From contig NZ_JRGM01000144.1 in NCBI RefSeq assembly GCF_000764665.1, positions 28,749 through 92,748 of the forward strand: a DNA stretch of 64,000 bases, given 5' to 3'. Position 1 is the stretch's first letter, and every line of letters starts with the position of its first letter. A program made the translations under genes and the position numbers. Below the pieces are notes generated by a model. The model made no database searches. It was given only the letters and a program-made list of their open reading frames with translations, and was not told the origin of the DNA. Of this stretch, positions 51,291 through 59,599 are shown one piece after another. Source of the stretch: Aeromonas lacus (GTDB lineage Bacteria > Pseudomonadota > Gammaproteobacteria > Enterobacterales > Aeromonadaceae).

Positions 51291-51373
51291 GATGATCCTC
51301 TGTCAGGTTGGCTTGCCAGCAAGCCGTCATGGTGAAAGTGACAGCGATGCTAACAAACCGGCCGACTGATTTT

Positions 51374-51389
51374 TGTGAGTGGTATCATA
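51374..51389. promoter_or_regulatory. Candidate CRP site upstream of mngA
   Basis: TGTGA-N6-TCATA matches the CRP half-sites at 9 of 10 positions, between mngA and mngR. Catabolite control fits a PTS operon. Confidence 0.5.
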
Positions 51390-51422
51390 CAATTCGTTAT
51401 TTGTATTGTTTTTGTATTGTTT
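51387..51422. promoter_or_regulatory. Putative MngR operator cluster with tandem repeat
   Basis: An 11-bp unit TTGTATTGTTT occurs twice in perfect tandem (51401-51411, 51412-51422). ATACAA at 51387-51392 is inverted relative to the TTGTAT of each copy. Such A/T-rich inverted hexamers are typical of HutC-type GntR operators. Confidence 0.55.
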
Positions 51423-51537
51423 TGTCAAGGTGATTTGTTAGGTCAAATGAGGCTGAGCCGTTTTGTCTGCCGGGCAACTGGGGTAGAATGGCGCCTCTTC
51501 CATTTATCATGGCGCAGAGCCGACAAGGTGGCCTTTC

Positions 51538-52257
51538 GTGTCGAAAAAACCCATGTATCGCCAGATAGCTGACACCATCCAGCAGTGGATTGCGCAAGGG
51601 GAGCTGGCCCCCGGCGATGCTCTGCCCACCGAAGCCGAGCTGCGCGAGCAGTTCGGGGTGAGCCGGGTGACGGTGCGTCAGGCCCTCAAGCAGCTGACCG
51701 AACTCAACGTCATCGAGAGCATTCAGGGCAGCGGCAGCTACGTGCGGCAGGAGAAGGTGAACTACGACATCTATCAGCTCACCAGCCTCTATGAGAAGGT
51801 GACCGATCCGGCGGCCGAGACCCACAGCGACATTCTCGCTTTCGAGGTGATCAAGGCGAGTAGCGAGCTTGCCGAGCGGCTCAATCTGCTGGAAGGGGCG
51901 TTGGTCTATTACGTCAAGCGGGTGCGCTTTATTCGCCAGATCGCAGTGACGCTGGAGGAGACCTGGATGCCGCTCGCTCTCTTCCCCGATCTCAGCTATG
52001 CGGTGATGCAGGGCTCCAAGTACCACTACATCGAGGAGGTGAAGCAGCTGGTGATCGACCGCAGCGAGCAGGAGATCATTCCGGTGCTCCCCTCGGCGCA
52101 GGTGGTGGAGGCGCTCGGTATCGACCCTGCCAAGCCCATTATCGAGAAGGTCTCCCGTGGCTTCCTGCAAGATGGCACTGTGTTCGAGTTCAGTCGCAAC
52201 TTCTTCAAGAGCGATGACTACAAGTTCACTCTGGTCGCGCGCCGCGCCAAGGGGTGA
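51538..52257 (+). CDS. mngR: GntR/HutC-family repressor MngR
   Basis: Transcription factor of 239 residues (E. coli MngR 240), starting at GTG 51538. N-terminal winged helix (MYRQIADTIQQWIAQGELAPG and ELREQFGVSRVTVRQALKQL), then a UTRA ligand domain (~95-232; VKRVRFIRQIAVTLEETWMP, EALGIDPAKPIIEKVSRGFL). Divergent from mngAB, which it most likely represses in the absence of mannosylglycerate; autorepression is possible because operators lie in the shared spacer. Confidence 0.9.
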   Translation: MSKKPMYRQIADTIQQWIAQGELAPGDALPTEAELREQFGVSRVTVRQALKQLTELNVIESIQGSGSYVRQEKVNYDIYQLTSLYEKVTDPAAETHSDILAFEVIKASSELAERLNLLEGALVYYVKRVRFIRQIAVTLEETWMPLALFPDLSYAVMQGSKYHYIEEVKQLVIDRSEQEIIPVLPSAQVVEALGIDPAKPIIEKVSRGFLQDGTVFEFSRNFFKSDDYKFTLVARRAKG

Positions 52258-52279
52258 GCGGTCGCAAGCACCCGAGATG

Positions 52280-52317
52280 AAAAAGGCCACCACCGTGTTT
52301 GCGGTGGTGGCCTTTTT
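52280..52317. terminator. Bidirectional terminator between mngR and xseA
   Basis: Stem of about 15 bp (AAAAAGGCCACCACC with GGTGGTGGCCTTTTT) between convergent genes, T-run on both strands. Confidence 0.93.
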
Positions 52318-52385
52318 GTTTGGTTGATTAACGGGCCAACAGCCGGGCTGGATAGCCCGTTGGCTGGTTGTTTGAGTCAGCCGAT

Positions 52386-53765
52386 CTACTGCGCAGAGTC
52401 CTTGACGATCCCCTCGACCCGTACCTGCAGGCTCCCTTGTGCCAGGGTGGTGATGAGCTGATCGCCGTTGTTGACCTGATCGGCGCGGTTGATGACTTCG
52501 CCACGCGCAGTGCGGGTGATGGAGTAGCCGCGCCCCAGAGTAGCGAGCGGGCTTACCCCGTCGAGGCGGGCAGTGAGCATGGCGAGGCGGTGGCTGGCCA
52601 GATCCTGGCGTTTGGCAATCAGGGCATGAAGCCGCTCCTCGGCCAGCTGATGGCGGCGCTTGCCGGCGGCCAGCAAGCGCTCCGGGCTCTTGCTCTGCAG
52701 GCGCAGCTCAAGGTTGGTGAGCCGCCGCTCTCCCTGATGCAGCCGCTGGCGCAGCAGTTGCTGTAAACGGGTGGAGAGCTCATCAAGACGCTGAGACTGC
52801 TGTTCCAGCCGCCGCTTCGGATCCTGATGGTCGAGCCGCTTTTGCAGCAGGATGAAATCGTGGCGGGCGGCGGTCTGCTGGCGGCTCATCGCCTGCAGCA
52901 GCCGCTGCTTGAGGTGGGCGAGGCGTTGGATGCGGGCCTGATTGTCTGGCGCCACCAGTTCTGCGGCGGCCGACGGGGTAGGTGCGCGCAAGTCGGCGGC
53001 AAAGTCGCTGATGGTGACATCCACCTCGTGGCCCACCGCGCTGATAACGGGGATGGCGGAGTGGGCAATGGCGCGCGCCACCACCTCTTCGTTAAAGCAC
53101 CAGAGATCTTCGAGGGATCCGCCGCCACGGCCGACGATCAGCACATCCACCTCGGCGCGCTGGTTCGCTTTGGCGATCGCCGCGACGATCTGGCTGATGG
53201 CGGCGCTCCCTTGTACCTGAGTCGGGTAGATAAAGACCGGCAGATCCGGTGCTCGCCGTTTAAGCACGGTCAGCATATCGTGCAAAGCCGCGCCGGTGGC
53301 GGAGGTGATGAGGCCCACCGCGCGCGGTTCGCGGGGCAGCGGCCGCTTGCGGCTCTCGTCAAACAGCCCCTCGGCGCCGAGGCGGCGTTTGAGCTCTTCA
53401 AAACGCAGCGCCAACACGCCGTCACCAGCGGGCTGCATCGATTCGATGATCAGCTGGTAGTCGCCGCGCGGCTCATAGAGGGAGACCCGCGCCTGCACCA
53501 GTACCTGCATGCCATCCTGCGGGCGGAAGGCCACCCGCCGGTTGTTGCCCTTGAACATGGCGCAGCGCACTTGAGCCGACATGTCCTTAAGCGAGAAGTA
53601 CCAGTGGCCGGAGCTTGGCATCGCCAGATTGGAGAGCTCGCCGGTCAGCCACACTAGCCCCAGATCCTGCTCCAGGATCATGCGCACGGCGCTGTTGAGG
53701 CGGGTGACGGTAAAGACCTGCTGCTCGCGGCCGTTCGCCGCACTGGGTGGGGTAAATCGGTTCAA
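52386..53765 (-). CDS. xseA: Exodeoxyribonuclease VII large subunit
   Basis: Large subunit of ExoVII, which degrades single-stranded DNA with XseB. 459 residues: N-terminal OB fold (VFTVTRLNSAVRMILEQDLG, SNLAMPSSGHWYFSLKD, AMFKGNNRRVAFRPQDG), catalytic core with VGLITSATGAALHDMLTVLK and VLIVGRGGGSLEDLWCFNEE, then a long coiled region and the C-terminal RGYSITRTARGEVI. It starts at TTG 53765 with AGG seven bases upstream. A diverged copy of its first ~20 codons lies at 54.77-54.83 kb; in that copy an ATG stands two codons upstream of the matching TTG, where xseA has ACG. Confidence 0.95.
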   Translation of the reverse strand: MNRFTPPSAANGREQQVFTVTRLNSAVRMILEQDLGLVWLTGELSNLAMPSSGHWYFSLKDMSAQVRCAMFKGNNRRVAFRPQDGMQVLVQARVSLYEPRGDYQLIIESMQPAGDGVLALRFEELKRRLGAEGLFDESRKRPLPREPRAVGLITSATGAALHDMLTVLKRRAPDLPVFIYPTQVQGSAAISQIVAAIAKANQRAEVDVLIVGRGGGSLEDLWCFNEEVVARAIAHSAIPVISAVGHEVDVTISDFAADLRAPTPSAAAELVAPDNQARIQRLAHLKQRLLQAMSRQQTAARHDFILLQKRLDHQDPKRRLEQQSQRLDELSTRLQQLLRQRLHQGERRLTNLELRLQSKSPERLLAAGKRRHQLAEERLHALIAKRQDLASHRLAMLTARLDGVSPLATLGRGYSITRTARGEVINRADQVNNGDQLITTLAQGSLQVRVEGIVKDSAQ

Positions 53766-53826
53766 TGGCGTACCTGTGGTCTGCTCCGGCAGCGCCGGGA
53801 TAAAACGATGGCCGCTATCTTAACCC
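53707..53826. repeat. Direct repeat, left copy (xseA 5' end plus upstream)
   Basis: These 120 bases align without gaps to 54765-54884, about 80 percent identical by eye. They include the first ~20 codons of xseA and 61 bases upstream. The repeats bracket the cytochrome b561 gene. Confidence 0.8.
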
Positions 53827-54103
53827 GAAACTGGGGAGGGCGCTAAACAGGAGGTGCCTGCAGATCCCGGCACGCTCGCACAAAGGAATGAGTGGCCGGT
53901 CAGGGCCAGCAGCAGAAAAGCAAGATTGGAAACGCAGCCATTTATCCGGACAGGCAGTATGTCTCCCGACAAAAGCCCTCGCTATTGCCCGCATCGGGCC
54001 ATTTTGCGGCTTGCCTCGTTGCCGTTGATATCTCTCGTGCCGTTTATATTCAGGGTTCCACGACCTTGACCACCTTTTACCCACCCCCTGTTTGGAGTAG
54101 CTC
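53827..54103 (+). other. Intergenic region before the cytochrome b561 gene
   Basis: With the repeat tail it makes a 338-base gap between xseA and the cytochrome gene. No convincing ORF, terminator or clear promoter was seen. Confidence 0.4.
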
Positions 54104-54655
54104 ATGAATTCCTCGATCCCGTTAAGTTTGACGACCCGCTTGCTGCACTGGTCGGTCGCCTTGCTGATGATTGGCTTGACCCTGCTGGGTTATCTGATGG
54201 TGAAATTTGAAATATGGGATCTCTACGCCCTGCATAAATCCCTGGGAGTCATTGCACTGGTCTTGATCCTGCCACGGGCCATTATCCGCCTTGGCAAAGG
54301 GTGGCCGACGCCAGTTCGCCAATATCCCGCTTACGAGGCATTGGCTGCCAAGGCGATCCATTGGGGATTGCTTGTTTCAACCCTGCTTATTCCGGTTTCA
54401 GGTCTCTGCTATTCCGGCGCAGCCGGGCGTGGCGTTGCCCTGTTTGGCTGGTTTATTATCCCGATGAATCCAGATATCAATGATCCTGCCAATGTTATTC
54501 CATACAGTGAATCCATTCGGGATATTGCCCATGCCGTCCATGTTTACTTGCCCTATATCATGCTGGCCCTGTTGCTGGTGCATATTGTCGGGGCGTTAAA
54601 ACATCACCTGCTGGATAAAGATCTTACCTTGCTGCGAATGCTTGGCCGGAAATAG
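54104..54655 (+). CDS. Cytochrome b561 family protein
   Basis: Inner-membrane di-heme b-type cytochrome of the CybB/YceJ family. 183 residues with four helices and heme-ligand histidines in RLLHWSVALLMI, YALHKSLGVIAL, DIAHAVHVYLPYI and LLLVHIVGALKHH. E. coli CybB oxidises superoxide and reduces quinone; that role is inferred here. It lies between two diverged copies of the xseA 5' end, so it was inserted or trapped during a local duplication. Confidence 0.85.
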   Translation: MNSSIPLSLTTRLLHWSVALLMIGLTLLGYLMVKFEIWDLYALHKSLGVIALVLILPRAIIRLGKGWPTPVRQYPAYEALAAKAIHWGLLVSTLLIPVSGLCYSGAAGRGVALFGWFIIPMNPDINDPANVIPYSESIRDIAHAVHVYLPYIMLALLLVHIVGALKHHLLDKDLTLLRMLGRK

Positions 54656-54764
54656 CCGGTTCGATGGGGGTTGGGTCGCGGAAAATATCAGGTGGTCGGG
54701 TGTGCAGCAGCAAAGAGGAGGGCAAGGGTTGTTGTTACTGGCTTGGTATTGTTGAGATGGGGGG

Positions 54765-54829
54765 ATGGTAAAGACCCGCGACTCACAGCCCGTCGCCGTA
54801 CTGGATGGGGTATATAGGTTCAATGGCAT
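54765..54829 (-). pseudogene. Decayed xseA 5' fragment
   Basis: The minus-strand reading MPLNLYTPSSTATGCESRVF-TI parallels xseA MNRFTPPSAANGREQQVF-TV. Homology ends after about 20 codons, and the frame then runs into unrelated sequence, so this is a remnant, not a working gene. Confidence 0.75.
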
Positions 54830-54884
54830 ATCTGTTGTCTGTTCTGGCTGCGCCGGGATAAGGCGATGGCTGCTGTCTTAACCT
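54765..54884. repeat. Direct repeat, right copy (xseA 5' remnant plus upstream)
   Basis: Gap-free match to 53707-53826, about 80 percent by eye, in the same orientation. The part 54765-54829 is a remnant of the xseA start. Confidence 0.8.
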
Positions 54885-54943
54885 CCGGAGCGCGGCAGGA
54901 GCCGCTATCTGGCCCCTGCTTCTGATGACCCTCCTCTGTCCCC

Positions 54944-55366
54944 TTACTTGCCGTCAGGCTGACTGACAAAGGCAATCTTGTGCAATCCATGCTGGGACGC
55001 TTGCGCCATCACCCTGGCTATGATGCCGTACTCGACCCGCTTGTCGATGCGCAGCTGGAGCTCGGGCAACTCGCCCGAGGCTTTACTGGCGCTCTCCATC
55101 TGGGCAAGCAGGGCGGCCTCATCGACCTCCTTGTCGTTCCAGTAGATCTTGCCGGTGCCATCGATGGCGAGGGTGATGTCCTTCTTCTCCGGTTGATTGA
55201 GCTGGCTGCTGGCCTCCGGCAACTCGAGCTTGACCGCATTGGTGAGCAGGGGCGCGGTGATCATAAAGACGATAAGTAGCACCAGCATCACGTCGATCAT
55301 CGGGATCATGTTGATTTCGCTGAGAGGCTGCTCATCCTCATCCCCGGGCAGGGAGCCGAATGCCAT
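54944..55366 (-). CDS. exbD: TonB-system energy-transducing protein ExbD
   Basis: Inner-membrane partner of ExbB that couples the proton gradient to TonB. 140 residues: short cytoplasmic N-terminus, one membrane helix with the essential Asp (D25 in INMIPMIDVMLVLLIVFMIT), and a periplasmic domain (LPELQLRIDKRVEYGIIARVMA). The start overlaps the exbB stop by one base (TAATG). Last gene of tonB-exbB-exbD. Confidence 0.92.
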   Translation of the reverse strand: MAFGSLPGDEDEQPLSEINMIPMIDVMLVLLIVFMITAPLLTNAVKLELPEASSQLNQPEKKDITLAIDGTGKIYWNDKEVDEAALLAQMESASKASGELPELQLRIDKRVEYGIIARVMAQASQHGLHKIAFVSQPDGK

Positions 55367-56118
55367 TATTGGCCTCCCGTTTTGGCTGAGCGCTGGGCAA
55401 GGCGGGTGACATTGCTGGCTGCGGGTTCAAAACCGGTCAGCAGCAGAGCAAACAGGTCGTGGGCAAAGGCATCCAGCTCAGCCATTTTCAGGCGGTTGCG
55501 TCGCACGAAGAAGTTGTAGATCAGTACGGCGGGCAGGGCGACGGCCAGACCAAAACCGGTCATGATCAGCGCCTCGCCAACCGGGCCGGCTACCTTGTCG
55601 AGGCTGCTTTGACCGGCAGCACCGATGGCAAGCAGGGCGTGATAGATGCCCCAGACGGTGCCAAACAGCCCGATAAAGGGGGCGGCTGATCCCACCGAGG
55701 CGAGAAAGGCGAGCCCCTGCTCCAGCCGTATCTTCTCCTGAGCGAGCCCCTGACGCAGGGCGCGCAGCAGATACTCGTCAGGGGATCCCAGACCCAGTGA
55801 GCGGGGACGGGCACCGGCTCGTTCCAGTTGGCCGATGGCTATCAGCGCCACATTGGTCAAGCGGCTATAGGCGTCTTGCGGGATCTCTTTGGCCAGTCGC
55901 TGCTCCATCTGTTGCACGTTCTCGTGCTGCCAGAACTGCTCGACAAACTGCTTGCCAAGGCGTCGCTCGCGCCAGGCAAACCAGAGCTTGAGCAGAGCAA
56001 AGTAACAGGTGCCGAGCGACATCAGTACCAGCAGCACAAATGGCAACAGGCCAACTCCGCTGTTTTGCGTGAGCAGATGGGCAAGCCCCATCCCGTTGTT
56101 GGCAATCTCCGGATCCAT
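55366..56118 (-). CDS. exbB: TonB-system proton channel protein ExbB
   Basis: MotA/TolQ/ExbB-family protein of 250 residues with three predicted helices: PFVLLVLMSLGTCYFALLKL, APFIGLFGTVWGIYHALLAI and EALIMTGFGLAVALPAVLIY. The long cytoplasmic loop (~50-140) is as in ExbB. It is two bases from the tonB stop and overlaps exbD by one base, so tonB-exbB-exbD is a tight operon. Confidence 0.92.
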   Translation of the reverse strand: MDPEIANNGMGLAHLLTQNSGVGLLPFVLLVLMSLGTCYFALLKLWFAWRERRLGKQFVEQFWQHENVQQMEQRLAKEIPQDAYSRLTNVALIAIGQLERAGARPRSLGLGSPDEYLLRALRQGLAQEKIRLEQGLAFLASVGSAAPFIGLFGTVWGIYHALLAIGAAGQSSLDKVAGPVGEALIMTGFGLAVALPAVLIYNFFVRRNRLKMAELDAFAHDLFALLLTGFEPAASNVTRLAQRSAKTGGQ

Positions 56119-56120
56119 GG

Positions 56121-56885
56121 TTAACCCCTTATCTGAAAAATGATGGTGACTCTTGCCCAGGCCGCGACGGCCACGTTGTTCTGTTTGCCGGGAATAAAGC
56201 GCCAGCGGCTGACGGTGCGGCGCGCCTCCCTGTCGAGCCGGTAATACCCGCTGCTCTGGTCAACCTCCACCGAGCTTGCCGTGCCATCGGCGTTGACCCG
56301 TACCTTGAGGATGACCCGACCCTCTTCCCCCCGACTGCGCGACTCGTAGGGGTAGGGGGGCTCGGGATTGTGCAGGGAGGGATCTCGCGCAATGGGGGCG
56401 CTGCTACCCGTGGCGGCACGTTGGCTGCTGCCGCCTGTCGGAGCTGTGGAGTGGCTGCTGCCTGTATTCGAACTGTTGTCGGTGACCGGGCTCACAGGCA
56501 TCGCGGAAGGCGTTTGCGATTGATGGCTGACCGCTGATCCGGCCGGTTTGGCGGCTGCATGGGCAACCGGTTTGACGATGGGTTTGCTGACTCTCTTTTT
56601 GACCACCTTTTTGGGGGACGCTGGCCGAACCTGCTTTACAGCCGGCTTCACGGTTGGCGCTGCCTTTCTGGCCGGTTGTTTGGCCGTCGTACTTTCACCT
56701 GCCCAGCGAGCGGAGAGGGTGATTGGCAGGGGCTGGGCAACAGGTGCGGGAGCGCGATCATAGGCAAACCAGAAGATGGCAGAGTGCAGCACGATGGCCA
56801 TGGCCAGGCAGATAAGCTTGGCAGGCCCTATAGCACTATCCGTTGGCAGCGATATTTGCTCCGATCCTAGATAGCTGGACGCCAT
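56121..56885 (-). CDS. tonB: Energy transducer TonB
   Basis: Spans the periplasm to energise outer-membrane siderophore and heme receptors. 254 residues from the ATG at 56885; a TTG at 56930 would add 15. N-terminal membrane helix with the SxxxH-type signature (AMAIVLHSAIFWFAY), a Lys/Pro and then Ser/Thr-rich spacer (~65-160), and the C-terminal TonB domain (PPYPYESRSRGEEGRVILKV, RRTVSRWRFIPGKQN). First gene of the operon, with a Fur box upstream. Confidence 0.92.
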   Translation of the reverse strand: MASSYLGSEQISLPTDSAIGPAKLICLAMAIVLHSAIFWFAYDRAPAPVAQPLPITLSARWAGESTTAKQPARKAAPTVKPAVKQVRPASPKKVVKKRVSKPIVKPVAHAAAKPAGSAVSHQSQTPSAMPVSPVTDNSSNTGSSHSTAPTGGSSQRAATGSSAPIARDPSLHNPEPPYPYESRSRGEEGRVILKVRVNADGTASSVEVDQSSGYYRLDREARRTVSRWRFIPGKQNNVAVAAWARVTIIFQIRG

Positions 56886-56991
56886 GACCTGATTCCCTTC
56901 CTGAACGTCATATTGATACTCAAATGGCAAGTTATGAGACGCCTGACCCGGCGTAAAGGCCGCTAGCTTGCCTCACTCGATAGCTATCAAA

Positions 56992-57006
56992 CAATAATTA
57001 TTATCA
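56992..57006 (-). promoter_or_regulatory. Fur box upstream of tonB-exbB-exbD
   Basis: On the minus strand TGATAAT-A-ATTATTG matches the 7-1-7 Fur consensus (TGATAAT-N-ATTATCA) at 12 of 14 positions, about 107 bases before the tonB start. Confidence 0.75.
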
Positions 57007-57078
57007 ATCGCGTTTTAATCGGTTTGGCTTGGTGAGAGGCAGACCGATTGAGGCTCAATACGGCGCTTCGTCGGTGTT

Positions 57079-57122
57079 AAAAGCCCTCTTGTCAGCCTGA
57101 TGCCTGTTACAAGAGGGCTTTT
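57079..57122. terminator. Terminator downstream of kup
   Basis: A 14-bp stem (57079-57092 with 57109-57122) with a 16-base loop, 33 bases past the kup stop. Confidence 0.88.
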
Positions 57123-57154
57123 GATTCTGTTCCTGACAATGCCGGTGGGGCGGG

Positions 57155-59023
57155 TCAAAGCTCCAGCAATACCCCCAGCTCCACCACCCGGTTGGCCGGA
57201 ATATGGAAGAAATCGGTCGCCTTGAGGGAGTTGCGATTCATCCATACAAACAGTCCCTCGCGCCAGCGGGCCATACCCGGAATATCGGTGCTGACCAGAT
57301 TCTCGTGCGAAAGGAAGAAGGAGGTCTGGTTCATGGCGACTTTGAGATCGTGCTGGGCACAGGCTTGAAAGATCTCCTCCATGTCGGGGGTCTCTTTGTA
57401 GCCAAAATGGGCGACCACTTGCCAGAAACCATCTCCGAGTTGCTTGAGTTGAACCCGTTCGCTAAAGGCGAGCCAGGGTTCATCCTTGATGCGAACGGTG
57501 AGGAAAATGATCCGTTCATGCAGGATCTTGTTGTGTTTGAGGTTATGCAGCATGGCGTGGGGCACCACCTGCTCGGAGCGTGACAAGAACACGGCTGTGC
57601 CCGGCACCCGCAGCGGCGGGTGCTCAAGCATGTTGTCGACAAAGCGGGTCAGGGCAAACGACTTGTTCTCCAGCTTGTCGAGCACCAGCTCGCGTCCCCG
57701 CTTCCAGGTGGTCATCACCAGAATGGCGAGCAGGGCAAACAGAATGGGGAGCCAGCCGCCCGCCAGCAACTTGGTGCTGTTGGCGGCAAAGAAGGTGGCG
57801 TCTACCAGCAGCAGCGGGGCGCACACCAGTGCAATCAGCCAGCGTGGCCACTTCCAGCGCGTGGCGGCCACCACCATCAGCAGCAGGGTGGTGAGCACCA
57901 TGGTACCGGTGACGGCGATACCGTAGGCGGCGGCCAGATTGCTGGAGGTCTGGAACCAGAGGATCACGATGACAATCCCCGCCAGCAGCAACCAGTTCAC
58001 CAGCGGCAGGTAGATCTGGCCAATCTCCCGTTCGGAGGTATGGCGGATCTCCTGACGGGGCAGATAGCCAAGCAGGATCGCCTGACGCACTACCGAGTAG
58101 GTGCCGGAGATAACCGCTTGCGAGGCGATCACGGTCGCCATGGTGGCCAGCACCAGCAGTGGCAGGGTGAGCCAGGAGGGAGCGAGCAGGTAGAATGGGT
58201 TCTCGACGGCGGCGGGATTGCGCAGCAGCAGCGCGCCCTGACCGAAGTAGTTGAGCAGCAGGGCCGGCATCACCAGCGAGCCCCACGCCAGCCGGATGGC
58301 ACCGCGGCCAAAGTGGCCCATGTCGGCATAGAGCGCTTCCGTGCCCGTCACGCAGAGCACCACAGCGCCCAGGGTAATGAAGGCAACACCGGGTCGCTCG
58401 ACAATAAAATCAAAGGCGTAGAGCGGATTGATGGCCTGCAGAATGACCGGGTTCTGGATAATTTCGAGCGCCCCCAGCAGGGCCAGCACGCCAAACCAGA
58501 GCAGCATGATGGGGCCGAACAGCTTACCTATCCCCGCTGTGCCGTAATGCTGGGCACCAAAGAGGATCACCAGCACGATCAGCGTCACGGGGAGCACGAA
58601 GGGGGCGAGATCCGGGGCGATCACCCCAAGCCCCTCCACGGCAGAGAGCACCGAAATGGCGGGAGTGATCACTGCATCCCCGGCAAAGAGGCCCACCCCG
58701 ACAAGGCCAAGCCGCATGGCGATGGCTCGGGCGCGGGGTGAGAGGCGGCGCGATGCCAACGAGGCGAGCGTCAGCACGCCCCCTTCGCCCTTGTCGTCGG
58801 CACTCAGCACCAGCAGCACATATTTGAACGAGACCACCACCATGATGGTCCAGAAAAAGAGGGAGATGAGGGAGAGAACCTCCTGCGGGCCCGGCTGCAA
58901 GCCGATGTGACCGGCAAAGCACTCCTTGAGGGCATAGAGCGGGCTGGTGCCCAGATCGCCGTAGACGACCCCGAGCGCCGCCAGCGTGATCGCCGCCCGC
59001 CCTTGGTGAAGCTGTCGACTCAT
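57155..59023 (-). CDS. kup: Low-affinity potassium transporter Kup
   Basis: KUP/HAK/KT-family K+/H+ symporter with about twelve membrane helices and a cytoplasmic C-terminal domain. The ATG at 59023 gives 622 residues, the E. coli length; an ATG at 59041 would add six. N-terminal signature ALGVVYGDLGTSPLYALKECF, then GGVLTLASLASR, FAGDAVITPAISVLSAVEG and GTEALYADMGHFG. The C-terminus ends NRVVELGVLLEL as usual. Single-gene unit. Confidence 0.96.
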   Translation of the reverse strand: MSRQLHQGRAAITLAALGVVYGDLGTSPLYALKECFAGHIGLQPGPQEVLSLISLFFWTIMVVVSFKYVLLVLSADDKGEGGVLTLASLASRRLSPRARAIAMRLGLVGVGLFAGDAVITPAISVLSAVEGLGVIAPDLAPFVLPVTLIVLVILFGAQHYGTAGIGKLFGPIMLLWFGVLALLGALEIIQNPVILQAINPLYAFDFIVERPGVAFITLGAVVLCVTGTEALYADMGHFGRGAIRLAWGSLVMPALLLNYFGQGALLLRNPAAVENPFYLLAPSWLTLPLLVLATMATVIASQAVISGTYSVVRQAILLGYLPRQEIRHTSEREIGQIYLPLVNWLLLAGIVIVILWFQTSSNLAAAYGIAVTGTMVLTTLLLMVVAATRWKWPRWLIALVCAPLLLVDATFFAANSTKLLAGGWLPILFALLAILVMTTWKRGRELVLDKLENKSFALTRFVDNMLEHPPLRVPGTAVFLSRSEQVVPHAMLHNLKHNKILHERIIFLTVRIKDEPWLAFSERVQLKQLGDGFWQVVAHFGYKETPDMEEIFQACAQHDLKVAMNQTSFFLSHENLVSTDIPGMARWREGLFVWMNRNSLKATDFFHIPANRVVELGVLLEL

Positions 59024-59599
59024 TATGAAATTCCATTTCAATTCAGCGTGTTAGTCATGATACGCAAGAGTCGGATGCAAAGGAACAGGATTATCGGGAA
59101 AGCACTTGCCGGCACGAGAACGGGCAATTTTTGCACCAGTGAAACCATCAAGACGAACTGTGTTTCGTTGGTGCAACAGTGCCGTTTTATGCCTCCGAAG
59201 TGTGGCAATAGTGTGGCAGTAACGGGGACGTGACTGCCTCTCCGAATCGGTGATTTTTGCTCTGGATTGCGGCTGCTTTTATCGGAAAAAGTGGTGTAAA
59301 AATAAGCAGGTTGGCTGCGCTGTTCGGGAGGTTTTGATAGGGGGAAGGGGCTCCATTCTGACCGCTTGGGGAGGAGCGTTTGGCAAACAGGCTAGTTGCA
59401 TAAAACATCACCTGGCCAACTCTTTTGCCCCGAAATGGCGGTTTTCGTACTGATAATCTTGGTTTTTTGGCGTTTTGGCCTCCTAAATGAGGGCTACGCC
59501 ATAAAAAATTCAAAAAACTTCTTTACCAGTGACCAATCCGTGAGTAAACTTCGTCGGCAATATTTTACACCCCCACTTCCTCAACGGTGAGATATTGCC
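59024..59599. other. Long intergenic region between kup and guaB
   Basis: 576 bases, more AT-rich toward guaB, with no convincing ORF. TTGCACCA (59131-59138) and TGGTGCAA (59169-59176) form an 8-bp inverted repeat with a 30-base spacer near the kup side. It must hold the kup and guaB promoters. Confidence 0.45.

Noticed and set aside
54596..54829. 77-codon minus-strand ORF starting MPLNLYTPSS
   Set aside because: Only the first ~20 codons match xseA; the rest is unrelated, so it is scored as a decayed fragment, not a gene.
59250..59590. Short ORFs in the kup-guaB spacer
   Set aside because: Under 70 codons, no ribosome sites, unusual composition and no recognisable motif.
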